Below are positions 1 through 11,700 of a DNA stretch of 64,000 bases, in pieces. Origin of the DNA: Manduca sexta (taxonomy: Eukaryota > Arthropoda > Insecta > Lepidoptera > Sphingidae). The stretch is from contig NC_051117.1 of the NCBI RefSeq assembly GCF_014839805.1, positions 8,246,001 to 8,310,000 on the forward strand, written 5' to 3'. How positions within the stretch are numbered: position 1 is the stretch's first letter; each line of letters opens with the position of its first letter. The notes beneath the pieces are model-generated. The model did not search any database and was not told the origin of the DNA. It saw nothing but the letters and a program-made list of their open reading frames with translations. The position numbers and the translations under genes were made by a program.

Positions 1-2204
1 CAAGCGCTGTAGGTAAAAGAGTCAGAATCGCTATTTCCTTGTCCATTCATCAAAGCTGTTCTTCCATTACAACGTCCGTAATTGCAAAAAGTCGAATATG
101 TCCCCGTAGACGGAATAGGCCTCCCTATATCATTAATTAAATCTTCATGAACTTGCGCTATAAGTAAGAGGGTCAAATAATCCCCTATTTACCTACACGG
201 CCATCATAGCTGTTCTTCCATTACATCGTCCGTGACTGCAAAACGTCGGGTATGCCCAGAGGCGGCTTTACCTATTGTGCAGGGTGTGCGCTGCACACGG
301 GCGCAGTGTGTTGGGGGCGCTAGACACGACACGTTCAAAGAGACATGCGTCGCTCGCGACACTGGCGCTCTCAAACAACCTGCGCCCGTGCAAAGGCCGG
401 CGAGCGGCTTTACATTACACAATAACTTTTGATTTAATATTTAGTATCAAATTTATTAAAGATTACATTGTGTCCTAGGGGGCGCGAAGGAATTGATTGC
501 ACATGGGCGGCATAAGAGCTAGAGCCGCTTCTGGGTATGCACCCGGCGGAATAGGGCCCCCTGACTATATCTTTAATTGAACCTTCATGAACTTCTCCAT
601 CAAAAAGATTCTTCTCCTTCTTCTTCAGCCTGTATATTTATTTATTTAACACTTTACATACAGAGGAGTATATAGGCGGACTCAATGCCAAAGGCATTTT
701 CTACCAGTCGACCTTAAGGTGGTGCAGAGATAAACAAATTAAGTATTATATATTCACCCAATGCTGAATGTAGGCCTCTTGCAATGCACGCCAAGTTGAT
801 CAGTCCAAGGCTGAGATCCTAAACAGATTACTACTTCTTATATTTAAAAACATAATTAAACGATTTAAAAGTGCTTCGGGTCGAAAGTAAACCCTTTGAT
901 GTGCCTCGAGTGATTTATTTGCGTCAGGTTAAACATTATACACAGAGTACAATGCCCCTTCCATGGAGTTAATACGTCTTAATCTTAGATAAAGTATACT
1001 AATTTTATTATCTGTTACTATGCTATAAAGACACGAGGAAAATCTGCGAGGAGGCAGAAGTCGGTTTATATATTTTAGCTAGATCAGAATGAGAGCTAGT
1101 AAGGTATCTAATATTAGGGGATAGTCACCGCTCGTTATCACCCCCACTAAAATAATTTAGTAGGTACATCGTTAGCGATAAAGATTTTTTTATACAATCA
1201 AAATAGAGCAACAATCTCGCCTCAGCCCGTCCCACAAAATCCAAAAAATATACAAAAAGAATATTAACAAAAAGTCAAGTTTTCCAGAACACACCAAGCT
1301 TTTAATAAGGCGGTCAGCGCGGCAAGCTATGTATCAAATTTCGGAAACTCGCCCCAATTGTGAAAGACTAGCGTTTAAATCAATTGTTTTGTAAGTTATT
1401 TGTGAAAATATAAGCTTTTAGCTTATATACATATAAAAATCTGTGAATTTCTTTGGAAAAAGAACGGCATTTAGTTCATTTTAGTAAGTTAATTTACTAA
1501 ACTTCGAACCTTGAATGTTAAGTACCAGGCTATCAGAAACTCAAGGAACCTTATGATCCTAAAATGGCGGTTGCTGCGTCTTGCTATATCAGGAAACCCT
1601 ATGTACCTCCATATTTATGTTCTGAGCACGAACTGTTCTACTTGTCCCCATGACTCAAGGCAGCTGCAGCGACCACTTGGGACAGCTTTGTAAAAATAAA
1701 ACCTAAAACAGTTATAACAGATGTGTGTGAATCATTAACATTTTTGCCGACGAAAATTACAATAAAATATGAACATCAAAATCAGATACGTTCGATTTTG
1801 GTAATGCATTTTTTTAAGTGTCTTGCAAAATTATTCATAGACTATATAATATACCACACCGCAGGGAAAAAACTAGACTGTACTAATATAACATTGCCAA
1901 AATCTCGATCGTAAAGGAACATCGCGTTTTGCGAATTATACTGCATCGACTTCTGTTGTAGGGTTAAAACAGGATAAAGGATACGCTAAGGAGTGAAACG
2001 GAACGTTTATATCAAAAATATAATTAAAACAACATAAATGTAATCAAAACTTTTTACATACACTAACGCCTTTTATTCCTGGAGAGGTAAGCACAGTTTC
2101 TTGCCCGTTCTTCTCTGGTGAGAACTGCTTTCCGATCTGGTGGTAGAGTTAATATTGACAGAATCTAAATAATGTATAACATTTTATGGGTTCAAATAAA
2201 TTAT

Positions 2205-2735
2205 TACAGGCACAACAAGTACACCCACTTTCCGCCATGTGTATTCCGTCCGTATGACAGCTGGTGACCCTATCGCCATATCGGGCACAAATTCCATACT
2301 CCGTTTCATAATAATAATATCAGCCCTGTATTATATACTTGCCCACTGCTGAGCACGGGCCTCCTCTACTACTGAGAGGGATTAGGCCTTAGTCCACCAC
2401 GCTGGCCTACTGCGGATTGGTAGACTTCACACACCCTCCAAAATTCTTATAGAGAACTTCTCAAATGTGCAGGTTTCCTCACGATGTTTTCCTTCACCGT
2501 TAAAGCGAACGATAAATTCACAAAGAATACACACATGATTTTTTAGAAAAGTCAGAGGTGTGTGCCCTTGGGATTTGAACCTGCGGACATTCGTCTCGGC
2601 AGTCCGTTCCACACCCAACTAGGTTATCGCCGCGTTTTTTACTCCGTTTACTGAGTATTAAACCCATCACTGTCCGACCCGGGATCGAACTCGAGACTTC
2701 AGCACTGCGTACTGTAATGCAAATGCCTCCTAGGC
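2205..2735 (-). mobile_element. SINE B copy, interrupted by SINE A
   Basis: The high-coordinate end reads, on the minus strand, as a degenerate tRNA-like head with a B-box-like GAACTCG/GATCGAAC segment near 2681-2697. The body near 2220-2300 matches the better copy at 33432-33700, for example the shared CCTATCGCCATATC. The element is split by the SINE A insertion at 2307-2640. Boundaries are approximate. Confidence 0.7.
2307..2640 (-). mobile_element. SINE A copy 1, tRNA-derived, nested in SINE B
   Basis: On the minus strand it starts with a tRNA-like head (A-box-like CCTAGTTGGG, B-box-like GGTTCAAATCC near 2570-2582) and ends in an (ATT)n tail at about 2308-2320. It is flanked by the perfect 9-bp duplication ACTCCGTTT at 2298-2306 and 2641-2649. 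Removing the insert and one duplicate restores the SINE B sequence on either side. Other copies lie at 30187-30513 and 51255-51587. Confidence 0.85.
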
Positions 2736-5598
2736 AATAGAATTTTCTACGTAATAAAAAAATATATTATTTTTCAGTAAATTTACGGTTATTTAAGTAT
2801 TTGCTTTAAAATAAATAGATCACTCCATTCCTTTCCAAGTATCAAGACGCAGTTGTATGTTGCTTCGAAGAGGCATTGCAACAGTAACTCGAGTTTCGCA
2901 TCACGTATGTATTGATTAGTGTCCGACACGATGTGGGCTTCCGTCCTCGGAGACTATATTGAGAGATGACTGCATCTACGGGCCCGTTGTTGATTATTGA
3001 GTGTGTTTAAAGGAATAAGATCCTTAATAACGTTTCTTTCTAAGAAAAATTTAATGTAGGAGAAACTTTGGATAATTAATTTGGTGAAGGAGTTTCTTAT
3101 AAACAATATTCAGTAACAAATTTCATTGACGATTTATTCCCTTTTCCTTATTAACTAAATAGGGATAACCAATAATTATTACAGTAACCGTGTACTGAAT
3201 TTAAAAAAATATATTTTTGTGAAAAATAAAAAATGCATTTATTAATATATAACCTAACTATACCTACTGTTTATTGTATGAATGAAATAAACAAAAAGGG
3301 GTCGAGATAGCGCGACGGCTTTAGTTCAAGCCTCTGAGTTGTTTGGCGTCCAACATGGTAAATTTGTCATGGTTCATCAGTTAGGATTTATTTGGTTGAT
3401 TTGAGTACATATATACTTGGTTTATAATCTGTTTTCCCATATGCCAAATTCGACCAGCTTGGCATCGACTGGCTCCCTCGAGGCGGCTGACCCCCGAAGT
3501 ATATTGAAACGTCTGGGGTATATATACGAACGGTCGCGAAAATGTTGATAGCGCGATTCAGGATTTCGCGATTGAATTTCGTCTTTATATCTTTATAAAC
3601 GCAGTAAAAAATATAAAAAAATTCAGAACATTACAGCCGTGATTAGAAAAGAATAATGTAATAGAATTTTTTAAAAATCTAATTGGATTCGATTGCACTA
3701 ACAGGGTGGTAAATATTTAAATCAAGGAATTCTGGAATAATCTTGAATTGTGCACAAAATAATCGTATCTATATTTTTCTACATTTTTTTCAAGCACAAT
3801 AAATAATTATCATGTGATTTAGGACATATATTTGAAAATAATTGTAATAAAATAGTATTTGCGACGATATCGCCATCTAGCCATCATCCCTTACTCGAAG
3901 TGGTGCGCTTATGCAATAGGTTTACGGTAATACAAACTAGTGTTATTCGAACTATGTAACCAAATTGAAACCTAGTTTTATTACAAGTGGCGCCACAACA
4001 AATACTGGCCATAAAATATTCGGATTCGAAATTTAAACCTTTAAACTTCGAATACAAAACCGTTACAATCAAAATAAACGAATTGTTTTTAATATGATTT
4101 TTAAAAAAATACACATTTATTTAGACCAATTTTATAAACCTTTCTTTTGTGTAATGTGTATGTTGTGAGATGCAAAATCTTGAATTCGGTTAAACTAGAA
4201 AAAAAATTTTGAAATACCAGGATAAACTAGAAAAAATATTTACTTTAATTTTAGATTACTATTTTTCCTCGGACTTGAATGTCTTACTAAGAATTTTATT
4301 ACGTGCCAAGAGAAGATATCCTCGTCCTATCTATGTCAGTTAACCCACATTAATATGGTTTTATGTCAATTAAAGTATTTCTCACTCAACAACTTCCTAA
4401 GCAAAATAAAAACCAGTTATAAAACCCTGACACAATCCCACACTGCCAGATTTGGCGCGCAGCTGTTCAAAGACTATTCTTTCGTTCACTTCAATACACT
4501 TTAAGGCCATATTTACGCGTAAACATTTGTGATTACTTATAGGTGTACAAAAGTATGTTTTCTGTTCTAGCGATATACAAAAAATACGCATCATTGATGA
4601 TTTTTTGTTTTCATAGATATCAGTAATCATAATAAGAATTATAGAGCGTTGAAAAACTATAATTATTAAATATATGTATTACGATCCTCTAAGGGTCATC
4701 TTAAAAACATTTTTTTTAATCAATAATTAACCTATTCAGTATTTACATACATACACACCACGCCCTATTCCCTTTATAGGGGTAGGTAGAGTTGTAACAC
4801 ATCTACATTTCGCCAACAATTTGTCGCGGCCCTAGGCACACAGTTCAGTCTGTATATTGTATACCCGATGGTTGTAAACTCATTTTGACGATGAGGACTC
4901 GCGAACTTTATCCTCTTTTTCCCCCTCCGCCTGTCCTTAAAGGGTTCCCATTCTTCCTAGTTCCTTCCCTCAAGTCCCTCCCTATTCTCCTTTGGGCCCC
5001 TGTAGTCTAGTAGGCCCGTTCGTAGATTTCCCCTGCTGGTTGGGAACGAGCTTTGAAATCTTGCCCGATCCTCTCTGGTCAAGTCGCACAAGACTCGAAA
5101 AATTAACTTAAATATAATGAATATAAAGTTCTGATTTCATTCTTTTTATTATGTAAGTATTCATTAATTTCCCCTTCTAAAAAATTTCACATTTAACTTA
5201 CTACTGTAGTCAATAAACTATTAAATAAATGTTGTACAATGAGCATGACTCATGTAATTTGACCTCAATCTTAGTAAGGTGTCACCCGGTTAATTCAAAA
5301 TACACACAAGACTGATATTTGTTATTAAATATAACAATTATTCATTAATTTACTCTACTTATGTTTAAACTAGTGCTATAATGAATAAGCGGACATTCAA
5401 ATTTAATTAATAGGTATAAAACCCAATTAAGAAATTATGGATAAGTTATACGTATTTTCCATATCGAACGGTATACGGTGGACGCTCGGGCAGGTAAAAA
5501 TATTCTACCACAAGCAATCGTCATAGAAATCATTTTGCTAGACTTGTATGGAAGTACCGCAATTCACATAGTTCTAAGCATCTTCTCTTTTGTTCCAG

Positions 5599-5703
5599 AG
5601 CAGTGAGGAGATATTAAAATGGCGACTAAATCCTACAGCAAGCACAAAGAGTACAAGGAGTACTCGAGCAGCGGCAACGTGCCTTACACAGACGAACAAT
5701 TCG
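5599..5703 (+). CDS. CAAX-protein gene, exon 1 (coding from 5619)
   Basis: The acceptor TGTTCCAG precedes 5599. Twenty nt of 5' UTR are followed by ATG at 5619 and 28 codons rich in Lys, Tyr, Glu and Ser (MATKSYSKHK...). The donor GTAAGA follows 5703. One extra G carries into exon 2 to make Asp29. Confidence 0.88.
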
Positions 5704-8700
5704 GTAAGAACACGAGTAACTTTATTAATTGACTTGGAATAAAAGACATAATTGTTAAATTCATAAAACCACTAAACTTGATGGTAAGTTCTGCTTATTA
5801 TAAAATGACTACGAAAGAAGAATGAGCATTGACAATAGGCGCCATGTCAGAAGTTAAAGTAAAGTTAATAATATTATATTCTCCAAATCCACAAACATAA
5901 TGATTATCTTTATTCATAAATATAATAGGTAGACACAACTAAAGCAGTAAAATTTTAAATTCAATACATTAAAAAATATTTCCAAAAAAGATTTAAGTTC
6001 TTGAGTTATGGAAACTAATTAAATGTGACCCAGCGAATCCTTACGCACGCAGGATTGCATAGATCTATCCTCTAATTATCATCGCAGAAGTATAATATAC
6101 GTACGAGTCCATAAACTTGCATCTAGTTGGCTGAGTAGGATATATCCATAGATGGATAGATACGTAGGTAGACTTGCGTGGGGTGCTCATCTCTCGGCAG
6201 TCTACATTGTATTGGACCTCACTTCATTTACCACCAGGTACAAAGGGGTCTTTTTGCCATACTAGTATAAAAAAAATCTAAAAAACACCATAGCCGAGAC
6301 TAAAATACTTCTTTTGTTACAGATATGATAAAATCCGACCTGCTCCCGAAGGGGAGTAAGCTGAACTCCTTGAGTCGTACTGGGGGTGGCGCCAGGGAGT
6401 ACCACTACGAGTACAAGGAGGAGGTGCTCCCCGGAGGAAAGTATGACAGGAAGGACATACATACTGTTGAGGTAAGGAATTTTGGAATATCCAGAATGAA
6501 TAGCAATGCATATAGAGCTTCAACACTAAGCTATTGTAGTTCATATAAGCTGGAGATGTATCTTCCGATGATTATTAGGATTATGCTGCTTAGTATAATT
6601 ACATCCTACAGTAATAAATGCATCTATAGTAATTTACTTCATTCCCAGGATTACACGATCCCGGCGAAGTCCCTTCCTAAGGCATCGGAGAGCAGCTCGT
6701 ACTACTACGAGAGGGAGGAGCGGGACCTGCCCGCAATCGGCACGGGCACCCGCACCTACAACTACGAGACCACCAGTTCTACACCAGGTAACTCATTACC
6801 TCTAGCTCCCTCTCTTTTCCTCTCCCTTCTTCTTCCATCGCGCGTCATTTGACCATTAACTTTCTATGCATCATCAACGTTGCCCCAACTACACATCATC
6901 AGGAAGTCCACTGTAAAACATAGGTCTCCCCAAAGAATTCCAGATCAACATAATACAACATAACTCCGCATAATTAATAATTAAATAATGAATAGTAAGT
7001 CGAGCGGAAAGCTATCGTAAAACCACGACACAACTATATCTTCAATTACCTTAAGGTGGTAGCTCAAGGTCCATTTTCATACATTTTGTTTCGGCTTTGA
7101 TCTGGGTAACTAAACAAGTATTGGCAAGTAAAGAATTTAAATTCACGTCTAGTTAGTGATTAGTTCTCGCAGTTGAAAGAAAAATGTAAAAATAATTAAT
7201 AATCATGGATATTTCGGCCTTTAAAATTTCGTCATATTAAATTTTAAAGGCCGAAATATCCATGATTAAATTATTTTACAACTGATCTTCACCTAGAATT
7301 TAATTACTAATTGAAACAAATAACCTACCTAGAGTGAAACACTCTTCTTTAAAAAATAGTTTTTTATCAAGAATAAAAAGAAAATGGCAACGGGACGCTT
7401 CTTCTAATAACCGAGTACCTATTTTTATAACTTTGAATAAGACGATTGTATATTGTATGCAGGATACTCCAAAGTAAAGAGCTCCAAGGTGACCAAGGAG
7501 ATGACGCAGAACGTGGAAGAACTCGACTCCCTCCTCGACGACTTGCAGAGGGATCAGGAGAGGCAGCTCTACAAAAGTAAGTGTTGAAAATAGGGCATAG
7601 AATTTGCTGTTTCTATTATTCTAGATAGTTTCTAGATAGGGGGTCTTTCTTTTTTCACGGTTAGTCGTACATCCCTAGATAGACTTGGTGTCAATCCAGA
7701 GAGATACTTAGTCTGATTTTACAGCTAAGCAGTTTATAAAATTTATTATCTCCTGGTTTAATAGACTAGATAATATTTTCTGTGAAACCAGCATCTCATT
7801 ATTTATTTCCTCTTTTTTCAGGTGGGTACACTTCAGATACAGCTGAGAGCTCATCATTCGACTACAGGAGGGGGTACGTCACATTATCTTCTATATTATT
7901 TTATTCTTCTTCTAATGTGCTGCGAATTTCATTATGCAAAGAAGTATTGACCGCGGCGACCAAAATTTTGAAAATACTTGAACTGATAGGATTCCATTTT
8001 ACTTATTCAATTTTCAATCAATCAATCAATTTATTGCACTCCACAATTGTTAAAATATAGGTTTTACAAATTAGGAAAAGTACATAATCGTGGACCCAGC
8101 AGTGCACGGCAACATAGAACAGAGGGAGGAACGTTAATTCCCTAATTAAAAAATTATTGCTGAAATAAGTTATTACATACTTCCTATATTTTGAAAAATG
8201 ACATTATCTGAATAAAGACTGATTGTATTTTTGTATCATTAGAACCCCAATAAAGCCGGCACCGTCCAGCGGCTACTCGACCCTGAAGCGTGAGGAGCGG
8301 CTGGAGAGCGCCAACTGGAGCGCCAGCCCGCCGCCGCCCGTGCGCTCCACCGAGCTGAGACAGGAACTCTACCGGGAGGAGAAGACAGGTGAATCTCTAG
8401 TGGCTAGTGTGTTATTATAGAGTACTAAGAGGGAATGGAAACGTTCCGATACCTTCCTGTGCTGGTGGAAAGACGTAGGAGACGCTAGGTGAAGGACTAG
8501 CATCTCCTGCCCTGTGGATTGAGGCTTTCCAGAATTCCATAACAATAATCCCTTGCATATATGATGAGGTGACTAAAAGGAATCATGGAGGGGTTGTGAT
8601 GGCCGTCCACTCAGATTACGATGTACAATTACTTTACATGTACATTGTGTAACCGCCGTAAAAGTTGACAGTGAAGCTCTGGCTAGACCTTATGCTGCAG

Positions 8701-11700
8701 CCCATGCCGAGGGCATTCTCCGTTGCGCGTCTGAGACCCTACAATTGAAAACGCTTTCTAGGCACATTGACGGACATGAAACAATGTCGGTTTGTAAACA
8801 AACATCGTATAATTGGAACCTGAAGAAATAATACCTTTAAATAGGGTCAACTGCTTCTGCAGCTCACCAGGAGCCGTCCCAAGTAAATATGATGGTATAT
8901 TAGATTAAACTATAAGCTTCCAACTGCAGCTGAGGTTGTTACTTAACCTGCAATTAGAACTTAGAACGTAGGACAACCACAATTTGTGTCGAATCGTAGC
9001 TGCTATGATAAGACGATTAAGTCTTCTGAAGTATAAGATGCTGCTAAATGTTGTTATTCTGAAGAATAATGCGAGAAGTCAACGCAAATTCTTCAGGCAT
9101 AATGTTTGGCCATAGCTTAAATTTGATTTTGTTGTCAGAGTCGCGAGTGGTGCCGTCCCAAATCTCGCCTGCATTGCCGATTGCAGTTCCACCGACTGTA
9201 TGCGCACACTGCCACCAGCCACCCAACACTGGCACTGTAAGTAATACATTGAACCTTGATTACTTTCGAACATAAATCACATAATTGTCCTTCGTTTGAG
9301 GTCCTTAAGTAAATAAATAATTGTGTCGACTGCCGAGGGGTAATCAATTCTCGTCGCTCGACATTCTATTGGACCCCACTTCTTACCATCAGGTCCAGTC
9401 AGGTCACTTTTTCGAGCACGTTTAAAAAAATATTTAAAATTTCTTTTAGGTGTTTAAAAATTTATGGTACATATTCATTTCCTCTGGATACCTTTAGTCT
9501 CAAATCAGAATAAACGTCGGGAAGTAGATCAGTCGTGAGATACTCTACCCTTACAAAATACATGTCCTTTAGACTTTTTTGCCAGGATCTATCTATATAT
9601 ATAAAAATGAATCCATATTTCCCTTGGTCATCGCATCACGCGTGAACGGCTGGACCGATTTCACAATTTTTTGTTGTTGTTTGTTATTGTCAGGAGAAGG
9701 TTCTTGTGAAATAAAAAATTGCGCGGAAATTAGAAAATTTAAGAAAACTTAACGACACTATTAATTTTATATAACTGTCAGTGGTTTGAAATAACTGTCA
9801 GCGATCGACAGAATGCGTGCATACATAGTTAAGACAGGACAACGTCTGTCGGGTCAACTAGTAGTAGTATATTTATGACCGCATTTTTAGTACATCCATT
9901 AGATAACAATGTTACCATTCCAGCTGTCCCGCTCGGCGACTCCTATGAACAAGGTGACGACCACAGTGAAGACCTACACGTATGAGGTGCCGGCCGACCA
10001 GGACCCCACCACTGTACCGCTTCCTCCCGTGGCTGATCACCAGCACACCTACATCGCCTCAGAGAACATTAGCTCGTGAGTTTATAATTCACAAATTTGT
10101 TTTGAAATTTCTGGTTTGAATTCTGCCTTGAGCAGTGATGTTGGATTTTCTGTTAAGAGGAGTTAGGTTTTGTGCCCAATATAATGATAAGCTGATCTAT
10201 TACATTATGGGACAGAATACCTACACACGGAGAAACGTGGGTGTATTAGTTAAAAAGTGGGGAAAAAAGTTTTAAACAAAAATAATTATAGTACCAGTTG
10301 AAAAGTGGGGATAAAAGGTTTTTTTTTTAGAAAAAATATACTACTTACTCTACGTTGTTTTAGTTTTTTTTAAGTGAAAGTCAGCAGGCGGTAAAGTAGC
10401 AAGTGAGTTAATTAATGTCTTAGTAGCAGGATATTTGTATTTGCCAGGGTAGCGACCACCGTACACACTGTTTAAAACCCACCACATCAGCCTGAGTATA
10501 TCCGGCGTAATTGTGTCTACTGGCAAGGGTAATCATCTCTCACCAGTCGACACACATTTTGGCCCCATTCCGCTTGGCATCAGGTGTAGTGGAGTCATTT
10601 TGCCGTATAAATAAAAACATTGATTTTCAATTAAAATATAAGTAAAAAAGGCGAAAATCACATCAGATCCTGATATATATTCCTTCGTGGTTGCAGCACG
10701 TCGAGCACGCTGCAGGTGTCTCCGCACGGCGCGCAGCCCGCCGCGGCCGCGCCGCCGCCTGCGCACGCGCAGCCCGTGCAGCCGCTGGCCGTGGTGCCCG
10801 CGCCCGGCGGCTGCCAGCACTGCTCCCACTGCAACTCGCACGTGCGCGAGTACAGGACCGTCACCACCACTGATGGTAACTCTCCAAATTCATTTTATGT
10901 TCACTTCTTTCATGTGTAAGAATTAGATATTGTCACTATTTGGGATTAGTGGCAGCAGAGGTCTGTGAAAAAGATAAATCCAGGAGTTTATTTCCAAGTC
11001 TGAAGTATATTAACTCCATGTCCAGAAATAAATCCCCGAGAGGACTTACACGTGTCAATCGTAAAACGAATCTAAATCCTTTTACCACATTAAAAAACCA
11101 ACCTTAGATTTAGCGTCGATCTGATGGTATCTCAAAATTTTAGACTTCACAAAATTTCTTTAGTCGGATACTCTTGACGGAGTGGTTACAATCGTTAATG
11201 GTAATATCGGAAAATTTCGTCATTGTCACTCTTTTAGGCGATGTTCATAAGTCTACTGCTTCTCCATTTTTGTTAGTTTATTAACTAACAAAAATTCCAT
11301 GACTATGTGATACTTCATATAGTCATGGAGGACTGTGTTGGCGTATTGACACAATCAGTCCAGCAAATACAATAATTAGTAAACTCGAAGATTGTATTCA
11401 ATTGAGTGCATCTAAATCATGATGTGTATAGTAACAGACCGCACGAACGAGCGCATGGTGCACCCCACGCCCGCCAACCACGACACCAAGCTGCAGCCAC
11501 ACGAGCCGCACAATGGACATGGCCCATACGTGAGTACACTAGACTGACTAGACTTCAATACTAGCGAATTTGAAGCCTTAATGTAATTAAGATCTTCTCA
11601 ATTTGAGGTCTCATGATTTAAAATCCAAAGGACGTTTTAGTATAATTGTATTAAAAGTAAATGTCGCCACTGCCGAAAATGCTTAATGAAAGTAACTACT

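Larger units (their letters stand above)
1..5598. other. Repeat-rich region upstream of the CAAX-protein gene
   Basis: I see no coding exon here. Positions 52-93 and 208-245 hold two copies of a segment containing AGCTGTTCTTCCATTACA about 157 bp apart, and 113-155 resembles 548-600, so the first 600 bp are a degenerate repeat block that includes a GC-rich stretch at 255-410. Positions 2205-2735 hold a nested SINE pair, listed separately. Positions 4740-5100 are a CT-rich repeat resembling 36110-36280. About 645-720 resembles 41450-41525. The acceptor at 5597-5598 shows that the gene at 5619 has at least one upstream non-coding exon, which may lie here or outside the window; I could not place it. 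Confidence 0.6.
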
